A stretch of DNA of 64,000 bases, from NCBI GenBank assembly GCA_016222805.1, contig JACRQG010000027.1:62001-126000 (forward strand), written 5' to 3'. The notes under the pieces are model-generated. The model had not been told where the DNA came from. It searched no databases and saw only the letters and a program-made list of their open reading frames with translations. The stretch comes from Verrucomicrobiota bacterium (GTDB taxonomy: Bacteria > Verrucomicrobiota > Verrucomicrobiia > Opitutales > Opitutaceae). Shown one piece after another: positions 33,099 to 40,988 of the stretch (positions are counted from its first letter, which is position 1; each line of letters opens with the position of its first letter). Position numbers and translations under genes: made by a program.

Positions 33099-36008
33099 CT
33101 AGAACATCGCATTGAGGGTCAGCGAGGTCTTGCGCGGAGTGTATTGTTCGCGGAAGTACCGGATGGTACCGTTGGTGTTGCGGGGCAGGGCGATCAGCAC
33201 CTGCTTGTCGAGCAGGTTGTCGACGTTGAGCTGGAGGGACATCCGGGTCCGGAAGAACCCCTTGAAGCTGTAGACGGCGAAGAGATTGTGCTGCACCCGG
33301 TCTGGATAGTAGAACGTCTTGCGGGCGTTGGCGGCGGCGGCATCGGTGTAGCGGTAGGCGCGAAACTTCTGCTGGAAGACGGAGGAAACGCCCAGCACGG
33401 TTCCGCGGAGGAAGCCCTGGTCCCACTGGTAGCGGTTGATCATGCTGTAGGCATTTTCGGCGTAGCCGGTGGTGGGTTCGCCGGCCTTGCGGACGACAAT
33501 TTCACCGGCGGGGGGAACGAAGCCCAGCTGGTGCTGCGAGATGGGCAGGCCGGTTTCCCCCGTACCGACGCCCGAGGTGCGGAGGCCGAGGAACTGGGCG
33601 TTGAGGATCTGGCCGGAGTCCGGATCGAGGTTGGCGAAGTACGGGCTGGTGGGGTCCTTCAGCATCGCGATCGTGAGCGGGACCTCGGGCGAGGTGGCGT
33701 CGGCGGGATCTTGGCGCACGAGCAGCGGTGTGGTGCTGGTGCCGGAGCGGACCGCGACGGCCGGCTGGCCGCCCACCGTGGTGGTGTTGAACTGATCGTT
33801 GTAGAAGATCGGCAGGGTGACGTCGCTGCGCTCGGAACCGTTGGCCTGGGTGAAGCTGACGGTGACCTGCCAGGGGCGGAGCGGCCGGACGGTCAGTGCG
33901 ACGCTCAGGCCATCGGAGGTGCGGCTGAAGACGTAACCTTGGCCTCCGTGCCGGCCGTTGATGCCGTCGGGATCGACGTCGTTGCGGAAGCCGCCGAGCG
34001 AGGCGGTGTTGTTGAGCTGCTCGGTCCGGTAATAGGTGATGCTGCCGGAGACGCGGTGCTCCCACATGGCGAGCTTCAGGCCGCCGTCGAAGCTGCGGCC
34101 GGAGCCAATTGGGAGGATGACGTTGTAGATGTCGCGATCGGTGGCGAAGTTGATCTTGGAGTTCTGCGAGCGGTTGGCGTAGGCGCGGAGGCCCTTGATG
34201 GGTGTGTCGACCACCACGCCATAGGCCTGGCTGTCGTAGGTGATGGGCCCTTTGAGCTCGGTGGTCGTGAGTCGCTCCTGCTCGGCGGTTTCGCGGCGGT
34301 AGCTCAGCAGCACGTCGATTTTTCCCTTCCAGAACTTGCTCGCGAGGCTCGAGCCGAAGCCGTTTTCACGCGTCTCGTCGATCTGGTAGCTGGACTGGTT
34401 GGGCCGGCCATCGGCGGTGAGCGGTCCGGACACGCCGAAGGGGTTGTTGGCGGTGGCGGGCACGGCGCCGGGATAGGCGCTGGTGCCGAACCGGTACATC
34501 TTTCCGTTGGGCAGGGTGAGGTACTCGGCGGGCCAGTCGTTCAGGCCGTAGGGCAGGCGGCCGGAAAAGATCGGCCGCCACTCGGACGGCATCTGGGTGC
34601 GGCCGGAGTCGGCGTTGGTGATTTGCGCCGGGTTGGTGACCCAGTTGCCGGCGCTGTCGATCTCGTAGAAGCGGGCGAAGCGGATGACCGTCCAGTTGCG
34701 CTGGCTGGAGTAGAAGCCGCTCAGGCGGTGATCGCCGAACCACCGGCCGAGATCGAGCCGGCCGACGCCGGTGAGGCGCAGACCCTGGGCGCCGGTGATG
34801 TAGGGATAGCTCTGGATCGCGGTGTTGGTGGCCCACTCCAGGATGCGGTTGCCGGCGGCATCGCGGTAGTTGTTGGAAGGATGGTCCGGGCTGAAGAACG
34901 TGGTGCTGGTGGGTTGGATGGTGGCGTTGACGCGGGTGTCGCGGCCGTAGCGCGCCTGGAAGGCGACGTTCTTCCAGCGGACGAGGTCCATGGTGACGCT
35001 GTTGGACTTGTTGACCCAGTGCTGGCGGTTCATCGCGCCCATGAGGGAGTCGGCGTTGGTGACGGTCACGAGGTTGTTCAGGAGGGCGGGGCCGCCGAGG
35101 CCGATGAGGTAATTGGTCGACTGGTTGTCGAGGTTGACGCCATTGGAGAGCAGAAGGCCGGCGGTGACGGGCACGCGCAGCGTGGCACCGCTGGAGGTGG
35201 CGGCTCCGCGGGTGTAGTGGCGGTAGTCTGCGAAGACGCTGACCCAAGGCACAGGCCGGAAGGTGGCGGAGGCCTGCAGGCCGTCCTGGTCGAGGCCGAG
35301 GAGCGGGCGGTAGTAGCGGTCGGCCGACTTCATCAGGTTCACGCGGACCCCGACGCGCTTGGAGCCGTAATTGGCGTCGGCGGTGTAGAGGGTGGAGCCC
35401 TCGGAGTCGAACTTCGCGCTGAGATTGGCGAAGCGGCGATTGACCGAGGCGCGCTTCGAGTTGACGACCACCACGCCGGAGGCGTCGCCGGAGCCGTAGA
35501 GGAGGTTGTTGGAGCCGTTGATGACGTCGGCGCTTTCGACGTCGAAGCTGTTCATCATCGACGTGGCGGAGCGGAGAAAGCCGTCGCGGCGGGGCGTGCC
35601 GATGGCGAACCCGCGGCCAGTCATGCCCTCGGGCTGGACGCCGTCGCCCTCCTGCATGCCGCGCTGATCCTCGTTGCCGCTCCCGAAGAGCGTGGCGCCG
35701 AGCCCGCCGAAGTCGCCGAGCAGTTTGAAAATGTCGCCGCCGCCGAGCTCGGTGATCATCTGCTTGGTCATGATGCGGGCGTCGACCGGAGTCTCCTGCA
35801 GGGAGGCGTTGACGCCGGTGAGCGAGTTCGTGTTGGTGGCGTCGTAGCCCTGGTTACCCTCGGCCACGACCTCGAAGGGCGAGAGCACGACGGCCGCCTC
35901 GGCTGTCGGAGCGGGGGCGGGTTTTGTTTGCGCGGCCAGCGGCGAGGCGAGGACGGCCAGAGTGGCGGCGGAAAAGAGCACGGCGCGGAGCGAGCAGGGT
36001 GTCGTCAT
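33099..36008 (-). CDS. TonB-dependent outer-membrane receptor 1
   Basis: A 969-residue protein from the ATG at 36008 (signal peptide MTTPCSLRAVLFSAATLAVLASPLAAQ). The mature N-terminus has VVLSPFEVVAEG (42-50), the TonB-box-like opening of Opitutaceae receptors. A plug domain follows (ARIMTKQMITELGG, DVINGSNNLLYGSGDASGVVVV), then a long beta-barrel that ends in the C-terminal Phe (SLTLNAMF). Unlike SusC there is no carboxypeptidase-like N-terminal extension, and no SusD gene follows. It heads the GH43-like/GH95/GH43/GH106 unit and so probably imports oligosaccharides made by those enzymes. LacI-like site C is 73 bases upstream, and the GAAA hairpin element at 36193 lies further upstream. Confidence 0.93.
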   Translation of the reverse strand: MTTPCSLRAVLFSAATLAVLASPLAAQTKPAPAPTAEAAVVLSPFEVVAEGNQGYDATNTNSLTGVNASLQETPVDARIMTKQMITELGGGDIFKLLGDFGGLGATLFGSGNEDQRGMQEGDGVQPEGMTGRGFAIGTPRRDGFLRSATSMMNSFDVESADVINGSNNLLYGSGDASGVVVVNSKRASVNRRFANLSAKFDSEGSTLYTADANYGSKRVGVRVNLMKSADRYYRPLLGLDQDGLQASATFRPVPWVSVFADYRHYTRGAATSSGATLRVPVTAGLLLSNGVNLDNQSTNYLIGLGGPALLNNLVTVTNADSLMGAMNRQHWVNKSNSVTMDLVRWKNVAFQARYGRDTRVNATIQPTSTTFFSPDHPSNNYRDAAGNRILEWATNTAIQSYPYITGAQGLRLTGVGRLDLGRWFGDHRLSGFYSSQRNWTVIRFARFYEIDSAGNWVTNPAQITNADSGRTQMPSEWRPIFSGRLPYGLNDWPAEYLTLPNGKMYRFGTSAYPGAVPATANNPFGVSGPLTADGRPNQSSYQIDETRENGFGSSLASKFWKGKIDVLLSYRRETAEQERLTTTELKGPITYDSQAYGVVVDTPIKGLRAYANRSQNSKINFATDRDIYNVILPIGSGRSFDGGLKLAMWEHRVSGSITYYRTEQLNNTASLGGFRNDVDPDGINGRHGGQGYVFSRTSDGLSVALTVRPLRPWQVTVSFTQANGSERSDVTLPIFYNDQFNTTTVGGQPAVAVRSGTSTTPLLVRQDPADATSPEVPLTIAMLKDPTSPYFANLDPDSGQILNAQFLGLRTSGVGTGETGLPISQHQLGFVPPAGEIVVRKAGEPTTGYAENAYSMINRYQWDQGFLRGTVLGVSSVFQQKFRAYRYTDAAAANARKTFYYPDRVQHNLFAVYSFKGFFRTRMSLQLNVDNLLDKQVLIALPRNTNGTIRYFREQYTPRKTSLTLNAMF

Positions 36009-36080
36009 GCGAAGAGGGGTGAGGCGGACTGGTGGCTGGAACGCTGGGGGGCGACGCCGGCTCCGCCAACCTCCGCAGTA

Positions 36081-36094
36081 GTGAAACCGTTCAC
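36081..36094. promoter_or_regulatory. LacI-family-like operator, site C
   Basis: GTGAAACCGTTCAC, identical to site D at 56877. It lies 73 bases upstream of TonB receptor 1. On the gene-sense strand sites A-D read GTGAACGRnTTCAC. Confidence 0.68.
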
Positions 36095-36192
36095 TGGGCA
36101 GACGCTGAACGGAGCGGGAGGGAGGGCGGGGCCGAGACCGGGCGGGAAGACGGAGGTTGGCGCCTCCGACCGTCGGAAACGATGGAGGGGGC

Positions 36193-36210
36193 ATCATCCT
36201 TTCGGATGAT
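36193..36210 (-). promoter_or_regulatory. GAAA-tetraloop hairpin element, copy 1
   Basis: On the transcribed (minus) sense the sequence is ATCATCCGAAAGGATGAT: a 7-bp stem closed by a GAAA loop. It lies 185 bases before the ATG of TonB receptor 1 and 100 bases after the GH29 stop. Downstream bases are C-rich, not U-rich, so it is not an intrinsic terminator. The same element occurs at 44160 and 53260. Confidence 0.6.
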
Positions 36211-36309
36211 TCGCGGGCTGCACCCGTGGGGGTGGACGGCATCGAAAGCCGGGCCGGCGTCCGACGCCGGCCGGTTGCCGTCACGAAAAGGAGCCTCGAC
36301 GCGACCCGC

Positions 36310-38052
36310 TCAGGGCAGCAGCTGGAACTCCGCGAGGGCGGGCCGGCCCTCCGCGGCGATGCGGAGCCGGAAGCGCCGGGCCTCGATCGCGCGGGGGAGG
36401 GCAACCTCGGTCCGACGGCCGATGGCGTGGCCCGTGGCGGCCGGGACCCAGCCCGCCGGGCCTTCGTATTCGATCGTCCACGCCGTAACCGGAAGGTAAT
36501 TGCGGGGATCGAGGCGTTCCATCAGGAGGGCGCGGCGGACGGTGGTGGGTCGGCCCAGGTCGACCTCGAGCCAGCCGGACTTGAGCCAGAGCGGGTCCTT
36601 GGGCAGCAGGCGAAAATGGTCGAAGCGACGGCCGTAGATTCCGGCGGCGATGGTCTCGTCCCGCCCCGGGGACCAAAAGGTGCCCTCGTTATCATCGAGG
36701 GCGGCCTCGGCGGTGTGCATGAACTGCGGCGCGATGCTGCTCGAGACAATGGCCGGCCGGCGGTAGGCCAGCGAACCGGACGTCGAGGCTGGCGGGATGG
36801 CCGCGAGCGCAAAAGGCGAGCCGGTGAGTTGCAACTTGACGACGGTGACATGCGGATCGCGGCGTTCCGGCGGCACCTTGAGCCGGCAGGCGGTGGTGGT
36901 CTGGGTGACTTCGACGGGTGTGCCGTCGAGGAGGGCGGCATGACGCACCGATGCGGGCAGCGGCGGGAGTTGGGGAGTAGCCGATCCAAAGAGATGGACG
37001 TACACGGCGTCCGCGGTTCGCGTGGAGGCATAGGTCCGGGTGGGCATCCAGGGGCCCCCACGGGTGCCGTAGACGGCCTCACCGTGCCGCCGCAGCCAGG
37101 CGCCCATTTCGGCCAGCCGCTGGACCTGGGCCGGTTCGATCTCGCCGTCGGGCTTGGGCCCGACGTTGAACAGGAGGTTGCCGTCGCCGCCCACCGTGCT
37201 GACCAGAGTTTCGAGACACTGCTGGAGGGACTTCAGGCGGTCGTCGGGCTTCCAGTTCCACTGCGTGGCGATGGTCATGCAGGTTTCCCACGGCACGCTG
37301 TCGCAGTAGGAGCCGACGCGCTGCTCGGGCGTGGCGTAGTCGCCCCAGCGGCCGACGACCCCGTGCGACTCATCGGGATGGAGCGGCAGGAGGCGGTTGT
37401 TGAGGATCACGTCCGGCTGCAGCCGCCGGATGAGCGTGGCGGTATCTTCCGGGCGACTGGGGCAGGGCCAGCCGTCGAAGTCGATCCAGACCAGCGGAAT
37501 CCTGCCGTAGCGGGTGAGCAATTCCGTGAGCTGGGCGTGCATGCGCTCGACAAACCGAGGATTGTGCTGCGGATGGCGGCAGTCGGGATCCCGCCAGTCT
37601 CCCGGCGAAAAGTAGTAGCAGAACGGCAGGTGGGCCTCGCGGGCGGCGGTGGCGAGTTCGGCGACCACGTCACGCCCGAAGGGCGTCTGCATGATGTTGT
37701 AAGGGTCGGTCTGCGTCGCCCAGAGCATGAAACCGTCGTGGTGCTTGGCGGTGAGCACGACGTAGCGCATGCCAGCGGCTTTGGCGGCGGCGATCCAGGC
37801 GCGGGCGTCAAATTTCACCGGGTTGAACTGCCGATGCAGGGCGTCGTAAACGGCGGGGCCGGTGGTCGCGCGCGACCAGCTGATTTCCTTGCCGGTGAGG
37901 GCGGCGGGGCCCCAGTGGATGAACATCCCAAAACGCGCCTCGCGCCACCACCCGAGGTGCGGCGCGGGCTCCGGCAGGACCGGGGCGGCGCCGCGGAGGG
38001 CACCGACAAGCAGCAGCGTGACGAGGGCGAAGCGGAACGGCACCGGGGTCAT
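36310..38052 (-). CDS. GH29 alpha-L-fucosidase with C-terminal F5/8C-like domain
   Basis: A 580-residue protein with a signal peptide (1-21). It is a TIM barrel of GH29: HLGWWREARFGMFIHWGPAAL, MRYVVLTAKHHDGFMLW, FCYYFSPGDW and PLVWIDFDGWP, where Asp191 is the predicted nucleophile (Asp193 is close by). GNLLFNVGPKPDGEIEP closes the barrel. The last ~150 residues form a discoidin-like domain (FMHTAEAALDDNEGTFWSPG ... SGWLEVDLGRP). The overall length and order match GH29-A/B enzymes, which retain configuration and release L-fucose. It is the last gene of the second TonB-receptor unit, starting 13 bases after the GH43-like stop. Confidence 0.93.
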   Translation of the reverse strand: MTPVPFRFALVTLLLVGALRGAAPVLPEPAPHLGWWREARFGMFIHWGPAALTGKEISWSRATTGPAVYDALHRQFNPVKFDARAWIAAAKAAGMRYVVLTAKHHDGFMLWATQTDPYNIMQTPFGRDVVAELATAAREAHLPFCYYFSPGDWRDPDCRHPQHNPRFVERMHAQLTELLTRYGRIPLVWIDFDGWPCPSRPEDTATLIRRLQPDVILNNRLLPLHPDESHGVVGRWGDYATPEQRVGSYCDSVPWETCMTIATQWNWKPDDRLKSLQQCLETLVSTVGGDGNLLFNVGPKPDGEIEPAQVQRLAEMGAWLRRHGEAVYGTRGGPWMPTRTYASTRTADAVYVHLFGSATPQLPPLPASVRHAALLDGTPVEVTQTTTACRLKVPPERRDPHVTVVKLQLTGSPFALAAIPPASTSGSLAYRRPAIVSSSIAPQFMHTAEAALDDNEGTFWSPGRDETIAAGIYGRRFDHFRLLPKDPLWLKSGWLEVDLGRPTTVRRALLMERLDPRNYLPVTAWTIEYEGPAGWVPAATGHAIGRRTEVALPRAIEARRFRLRIAAEGRPALAEFQLLP

Positions 38053-38065
38053 GGCAGGGGACGAA

Positions 38066-39028
38066 TTATTCGGGCAGGGGGGTCCAGCGGCGGCCGTCGG
38101 GCGAGGACAGCAGGCCGAAGGTGGTGCGCCGCTGGTCGTTTTCGCCCATCAGGATCATGCGCCACCCGTCGCCGTCGCGCCACACGAACGGCGCACCGTA
38201 TTTGCGCGCCATCCACTTCTGCCGGGGGATCTCGATCGGCCCCTCGAGCGACCAACGGCGGAGGTCGCGGGAGGTGGCGAGGGCGAGGCGCTGGCGGGCG
38301 AGCCCCTCGCTGTAGATCATTGTCCAGTGATCGCCGGTGCGCAGCACCATCACGTTCTCGACGCCGTCGGGGGCGCTCGCGGAATGGCCGAGGAGCGGGG
38401 CTTCCCGCGAAAGGATCTCCCAGCGTGCGAGCGCGGGATCCCGGGTGATCGCATGGCCGAGCAGGTTGGCGCGGAGCTTCTTGCCGGCCGCATCGGTCAC
38501 GTCCGCCGAGCCGACGAAGTAGCAGTGCAGCGTGTCGCCCTCGACGACGAAGGTCGGGTCGATCACGCGCCGGTAGGTGTTCCAGGGGAGCTCGGCCGCC
38601 TCGGCGAGGAAGACCCGCGGTGCCGACCAGGATTTCAGATCGTGGGATTCGCTGACGCAAAGCCGGGTGGGCTGGGCGGGGTAGCTCTGGTAGGGCAGCA
38701 GCCAGCGTCCGTGCCATTGGACGACGTCGCCGGGGGAGGCGTAGCCCTTGGGCGAGAGGTCGGTGATGTCCTCGAAGCGGGAGAAATCCCGGGTGAAGGC
38801 GCGGGCAATCGTCCAGCTGTCGGGCGAGGCCCAGTTGGGGCCGACGAGGCGCGAGTAGAAGACCTGGTAGCCGCCCTCCACCACGAGCACGGAGGGGTCG
38901 CGCAGATTGTCGGTCGACACCCAGACGGGATTGCGCAGCCCGGCCGCGAGGGGTGCGGGTGCCGCCGGCAGGGCGGCGGCGATCCCGGAGGCGGCGAGGA
39001 GCGCCGAGGCGCGGGTACGGAGTTTCAT
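38066..39028 (-). CDS. GH43/GH32-like beta-propeller protein
   Basis: A 320-residue protein from the ATG at 39028, which overlaps the stop of the 647-aa gene (ATGA). The signal peptide covers ~1-25. Propeller phrases are NLRDPSVLVVEGGYQVFYSRLV, SPGDVVQWHGRWLLPYQSY, RVIDPTFVVEGDTLHCYFVGS and GDGWRMILMGEN. Asp in LRDPS and Asp in VIDPT are at positions expected for the base and modulator. The acid Glu may be in DGVENVMVL. Family assignment within clan GH-F/GH-J is uncertain; a terminal-sugar hydrolase is the best guess. Confidence 0.72.
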   Translation of the reverse strand: MKLRTRASALLAASGIAAALPAAPAPLAAGLRNPVWVSTDNLRDPSVLVVEGGYQVFYSRLVGPNWASPDSWTIARAFTRDFSRFEDITDLSPKGYASPGDVVQWHGRWLLPYQSYPAQPTRLCVSESHDLKSWSAPRVFLAEAAELPWNTYRRVIDPTFVVEGDTLHCYFVGSADVTDAAGKKLRANLLGHAITRDPALARWEILSREAPLLGHSASAPDGVENVMVLRTGDHWTMIYSEGLARQRLALATSRDLRRWSLEGPIEIPRQKWMARKYGAPFVWRDGDGWRMILMGENDQRRTTFGLLSSPDGRRWTPLPE

Positions 39029-40968
39029 GGCGAGGAATGGAAATCGAGCACCACCCGGCGCGCCCCCTTCTGCAGGGTCACGCGGCCGCTGTCCCACTCG
39101 GACTGCAGGAACGGGCTGTCGAAGGCGCGCGGCGGGGCGCAGTCGACCGGGACGCCGTTCACGAGCGGCGGACGCGAGTAGTCGGCGAAGAAGGTGAAAT
39201 CGTCGCCGGCGAGACTGCGGTAACGCAGGGCGGCACCGTCCCAGGCGGGCCGGCGCTGGCGCAGCGCGGCGTGAAAGTCGGCGGTGTGGCTGAAGTCGCT
39301 CCGTTCGGCCACTTCGAGAATGACGGGGCTGAACTCATCCTCGGGATACAGCCACCGGCCGCGCGCCGGCTGGCGGTCGTCCTCCCGCCAGGCGAAGCCG
39401 CCCCGGGCCACGTGCACGGCGGCGAAGGCCCCGTCGGTCTCGGTGCACACCCAGCCGTCGATTTTCGCCGGGGGCGTGAGGCCATCGGCGGCGAACCAAA
39501 CGCGCATCCGTCCGGCATCCACGCTGGTCCGCAGCTTTTGGCCAATCAGGGTGCCGCGGCGCTGGACGGACCATTGGGTGTTGTAGGCCCGGTTGTCGCG
39601 CGCGAGCTCGCACTGCGGGAGGATCGCGGCGGCGGGGTGGCTGGCGAAGATGACCCCGTGGCGCCGGTTCTGGGAGCTGATCATGGTCCAGTCGTCGGCG
39701 GGCCGGGCCTCACCCATGGCGGTGCCGAGGATGAAAGCCGGCGTGCAGTACGAGTAGCGCAGGATACCGCCGTCGTCGGTGCGCAGCCGGTAGTGCGGGG
39801 GCGCGTGGTGCTCGCGGCTGACGGCAAGGCCGAGCGGGCGCTGCGTCACCTCGTAGCGTCCGCGCCCCGGGAGGTCGCAGGCGAGGTCCACCACCACGAG
39901 TTCGGGCCGGTAACTCGTGGTCAGCGCGGTGAAAAGATCGCAGCGGTACGCGGGCGCCAGGCCGAGGCCAAAGAAGAGGTGTCCCAGCGCGGACGCCGGC
40001 ACGTGGATATCGGAATAGAGTCGGGCGCGGCCGCCGCCGGCGATACCGTGGAGCTGCTCCTGCGCCCAGTGGGCGAAATAGAGATCGAGGAGGTGGCGGG
40101 TGAGCCGGCGCAGCTCGGGGTCGTCGGCGAAGTCGTGGACGTTGAAGAAGCCCTTCAGCAGGTGCGCGTTGTAGGCGACCGACATGAACTCGATGAACAG
40201 CCCCTTGCGGGCGCGCTCGAGCAGGTAGCGCTTCAGGTAGCGGTTCCAGTCGGCGTGGTGGGCCTCGGCGGTGCGGCCGTCATCGTAGCGGCGGGTGCGG
40301 AAACCCGGGTGCCGTCGGGCGAGGCGGGCGAAGTGCCAGAGGGTGGTGAAGCCCTGGGCGTGGTGGTTTTCGGATTCCTCGACCCACCAGGTGCCGGAGC
40401 GGGTGTCGTCGGCTTCGGCGAGGTGCGCGTGGGGACGGGAGTCGGTGTCGCGTCGCTGGCGGTAGAGCCAGATCGCCTCGGGGCACTTCAACTCGGTGGC
40501 GGGAGTGAGCGCGCCGCGGCGGCGCGGGCCCTGGGCGCCGTAGAATTCGATCAGCCGGAGCTGGGCCTCGGAGTGCCAGTGGAAGTTGTCCTTGTCGAAA
40601 ATCTGCTCGGGGTGGGCGAGGAAGTGATCGGCCAGTTCCTGGAGGGCCGCGTTCGCCGCGGCGTCGTTCTCCTCGAGCCACAGCGCCCGCGCGGCGAACC
40701 CGACGAGGGAGAACGCGTAGGCGCGCACGAACGGGGCGCGGCCGCGGCTGAGGGGCGGCCGCGGCTCGGCGCGTTCGAGGGGGAGTCCGCGTTCGGCGGC
40801 GAGGATGGCCGCGACGCGGGTGGTGTAGCCGTCGCGAATGGCCGCGAGTTGGGACTCGGGAAGCGCGGCGACGGGTGCGGCCGCACCGGCGGCCACCGCG
40901 GCGCCGGCGGCGAGGAGCACGCCGAGAGAGCAGGCACGGGACGGTGCCGGGGTGGCGTGCGCCAGCAC
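39025..40968 (-). CDS. Unrecognised secreted protein, predicted helical-toroid + beta-sandwich
   Basis: A 647-residue protein from a GTG at 40968, 20 bases after TonB receptor 2. The signal peptide covers ~1-31. I do not recognise a family. The first ~340 residues look all-helical, with conserved-looking aromatic/His segments (FDKDNFHWHSEAQLRLIEFYG, WWVEESENHHAQGFTTLWHFA, FMSVAYNAHLLKGFFNVHDF). The rest is beta-rich (DGGILRYSYCTPAFILGTAMG, WTMISSQNRRHGVIFASHP). An (alpha/alpha) barrel followed by beta-sandwiches is the plan of several polysaccharide lyases (heparinase/PL8-like), and the SENHH and SQNRRHG segments could supply active-site residues. That is inference. Operon position argues for a carbohydrate-active enzyme. 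Confidence 0.75.
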   Translation of the reverse strand: MLAHATPAPSRACSLGVLLAAGAAVAAGAAAPVAALPESQLAAIRDGYTTRVAAILAAERGLPLERAEPRPPLSRGRAPFVRAYAFSLVGFAARALWLEENDAAANAALQELADHFLAHPEQIFDKDNFHWHSEAQLRLIEFYGAQGPRRRGALTPATELKCPEAIWLYRQRRDTDSRPHAHLAEADDTRSGTWWVEESENHHAQGFTTLWHFARLARRHPGFRTRRYDDGRTAEAHHADWNRYLKRYLLERARKGLFIEFMSVAYNAHLLKGFFNVHDFADDPELRRLTRHLLDLYFAHWAQEQLHGIAGGGRARLYSDIHVPASALGHLFFGLGLAPAYRCDLFTALTTSYRPELVVVDLACDLPGRGRYEVTQRPLGLAVSREHHAPPHYRLRTDDGGILRYSYCTPAFILGTAMGEARPADDWTMISSQNRRHGVIFASHPAAAILPQCELARDNRAYNTQWSVQRRGTLIGQKLRTSVDAGRMRVWFAADGLTPPAKIDGWVCTETDGAFAAVHVARGGFAWREDDRQPARGRWLYPEDEFSPVILEVAERSDFSHTADFHAALRQRRPAWDGAALRYRSLAGDDFTFFADYSRPPLVNGVPVDCAPPRAFDSPFLQSEWDSGRVTLQKGARRVVLDFHSSP

Positions 40969-40988
40969 GTGGAAATAGCGGGCGAAAC

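Larger units (their letters stand above)
36009..36309. other. Regulatory region upstream of TonB receptor 1
   Basis: 301 bases between the GH29 stop and the receptor start. It contains operator site C (36081-36094) and one copy of the GAAA-tetraloop hairpin element (36193-36210). No gene is present. Confidence 0.6.

Noticed and set aside
32925-36209. A 1094-codon open frame on the plus strand opposite TonB receptor 1
   Set aside because: It is the antisense shadow of a clear receptor gene in GC-rich DNA; the product is Gly/Ala/Val/Asp-rich with no domain. The same holds for the long plus-strand frames at 4827-7160, 11753-13552, 14979-17606, 36157-38448, 38953-41037, 47828-50479 and 53887-56880.
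36193-36210. GAAA hairpin element as an intrinsic terminator of the preceding gene
   Set aside because: In all three copies the bases after the hairpin on the transcribed strand are C- or G-rich with no U-run.
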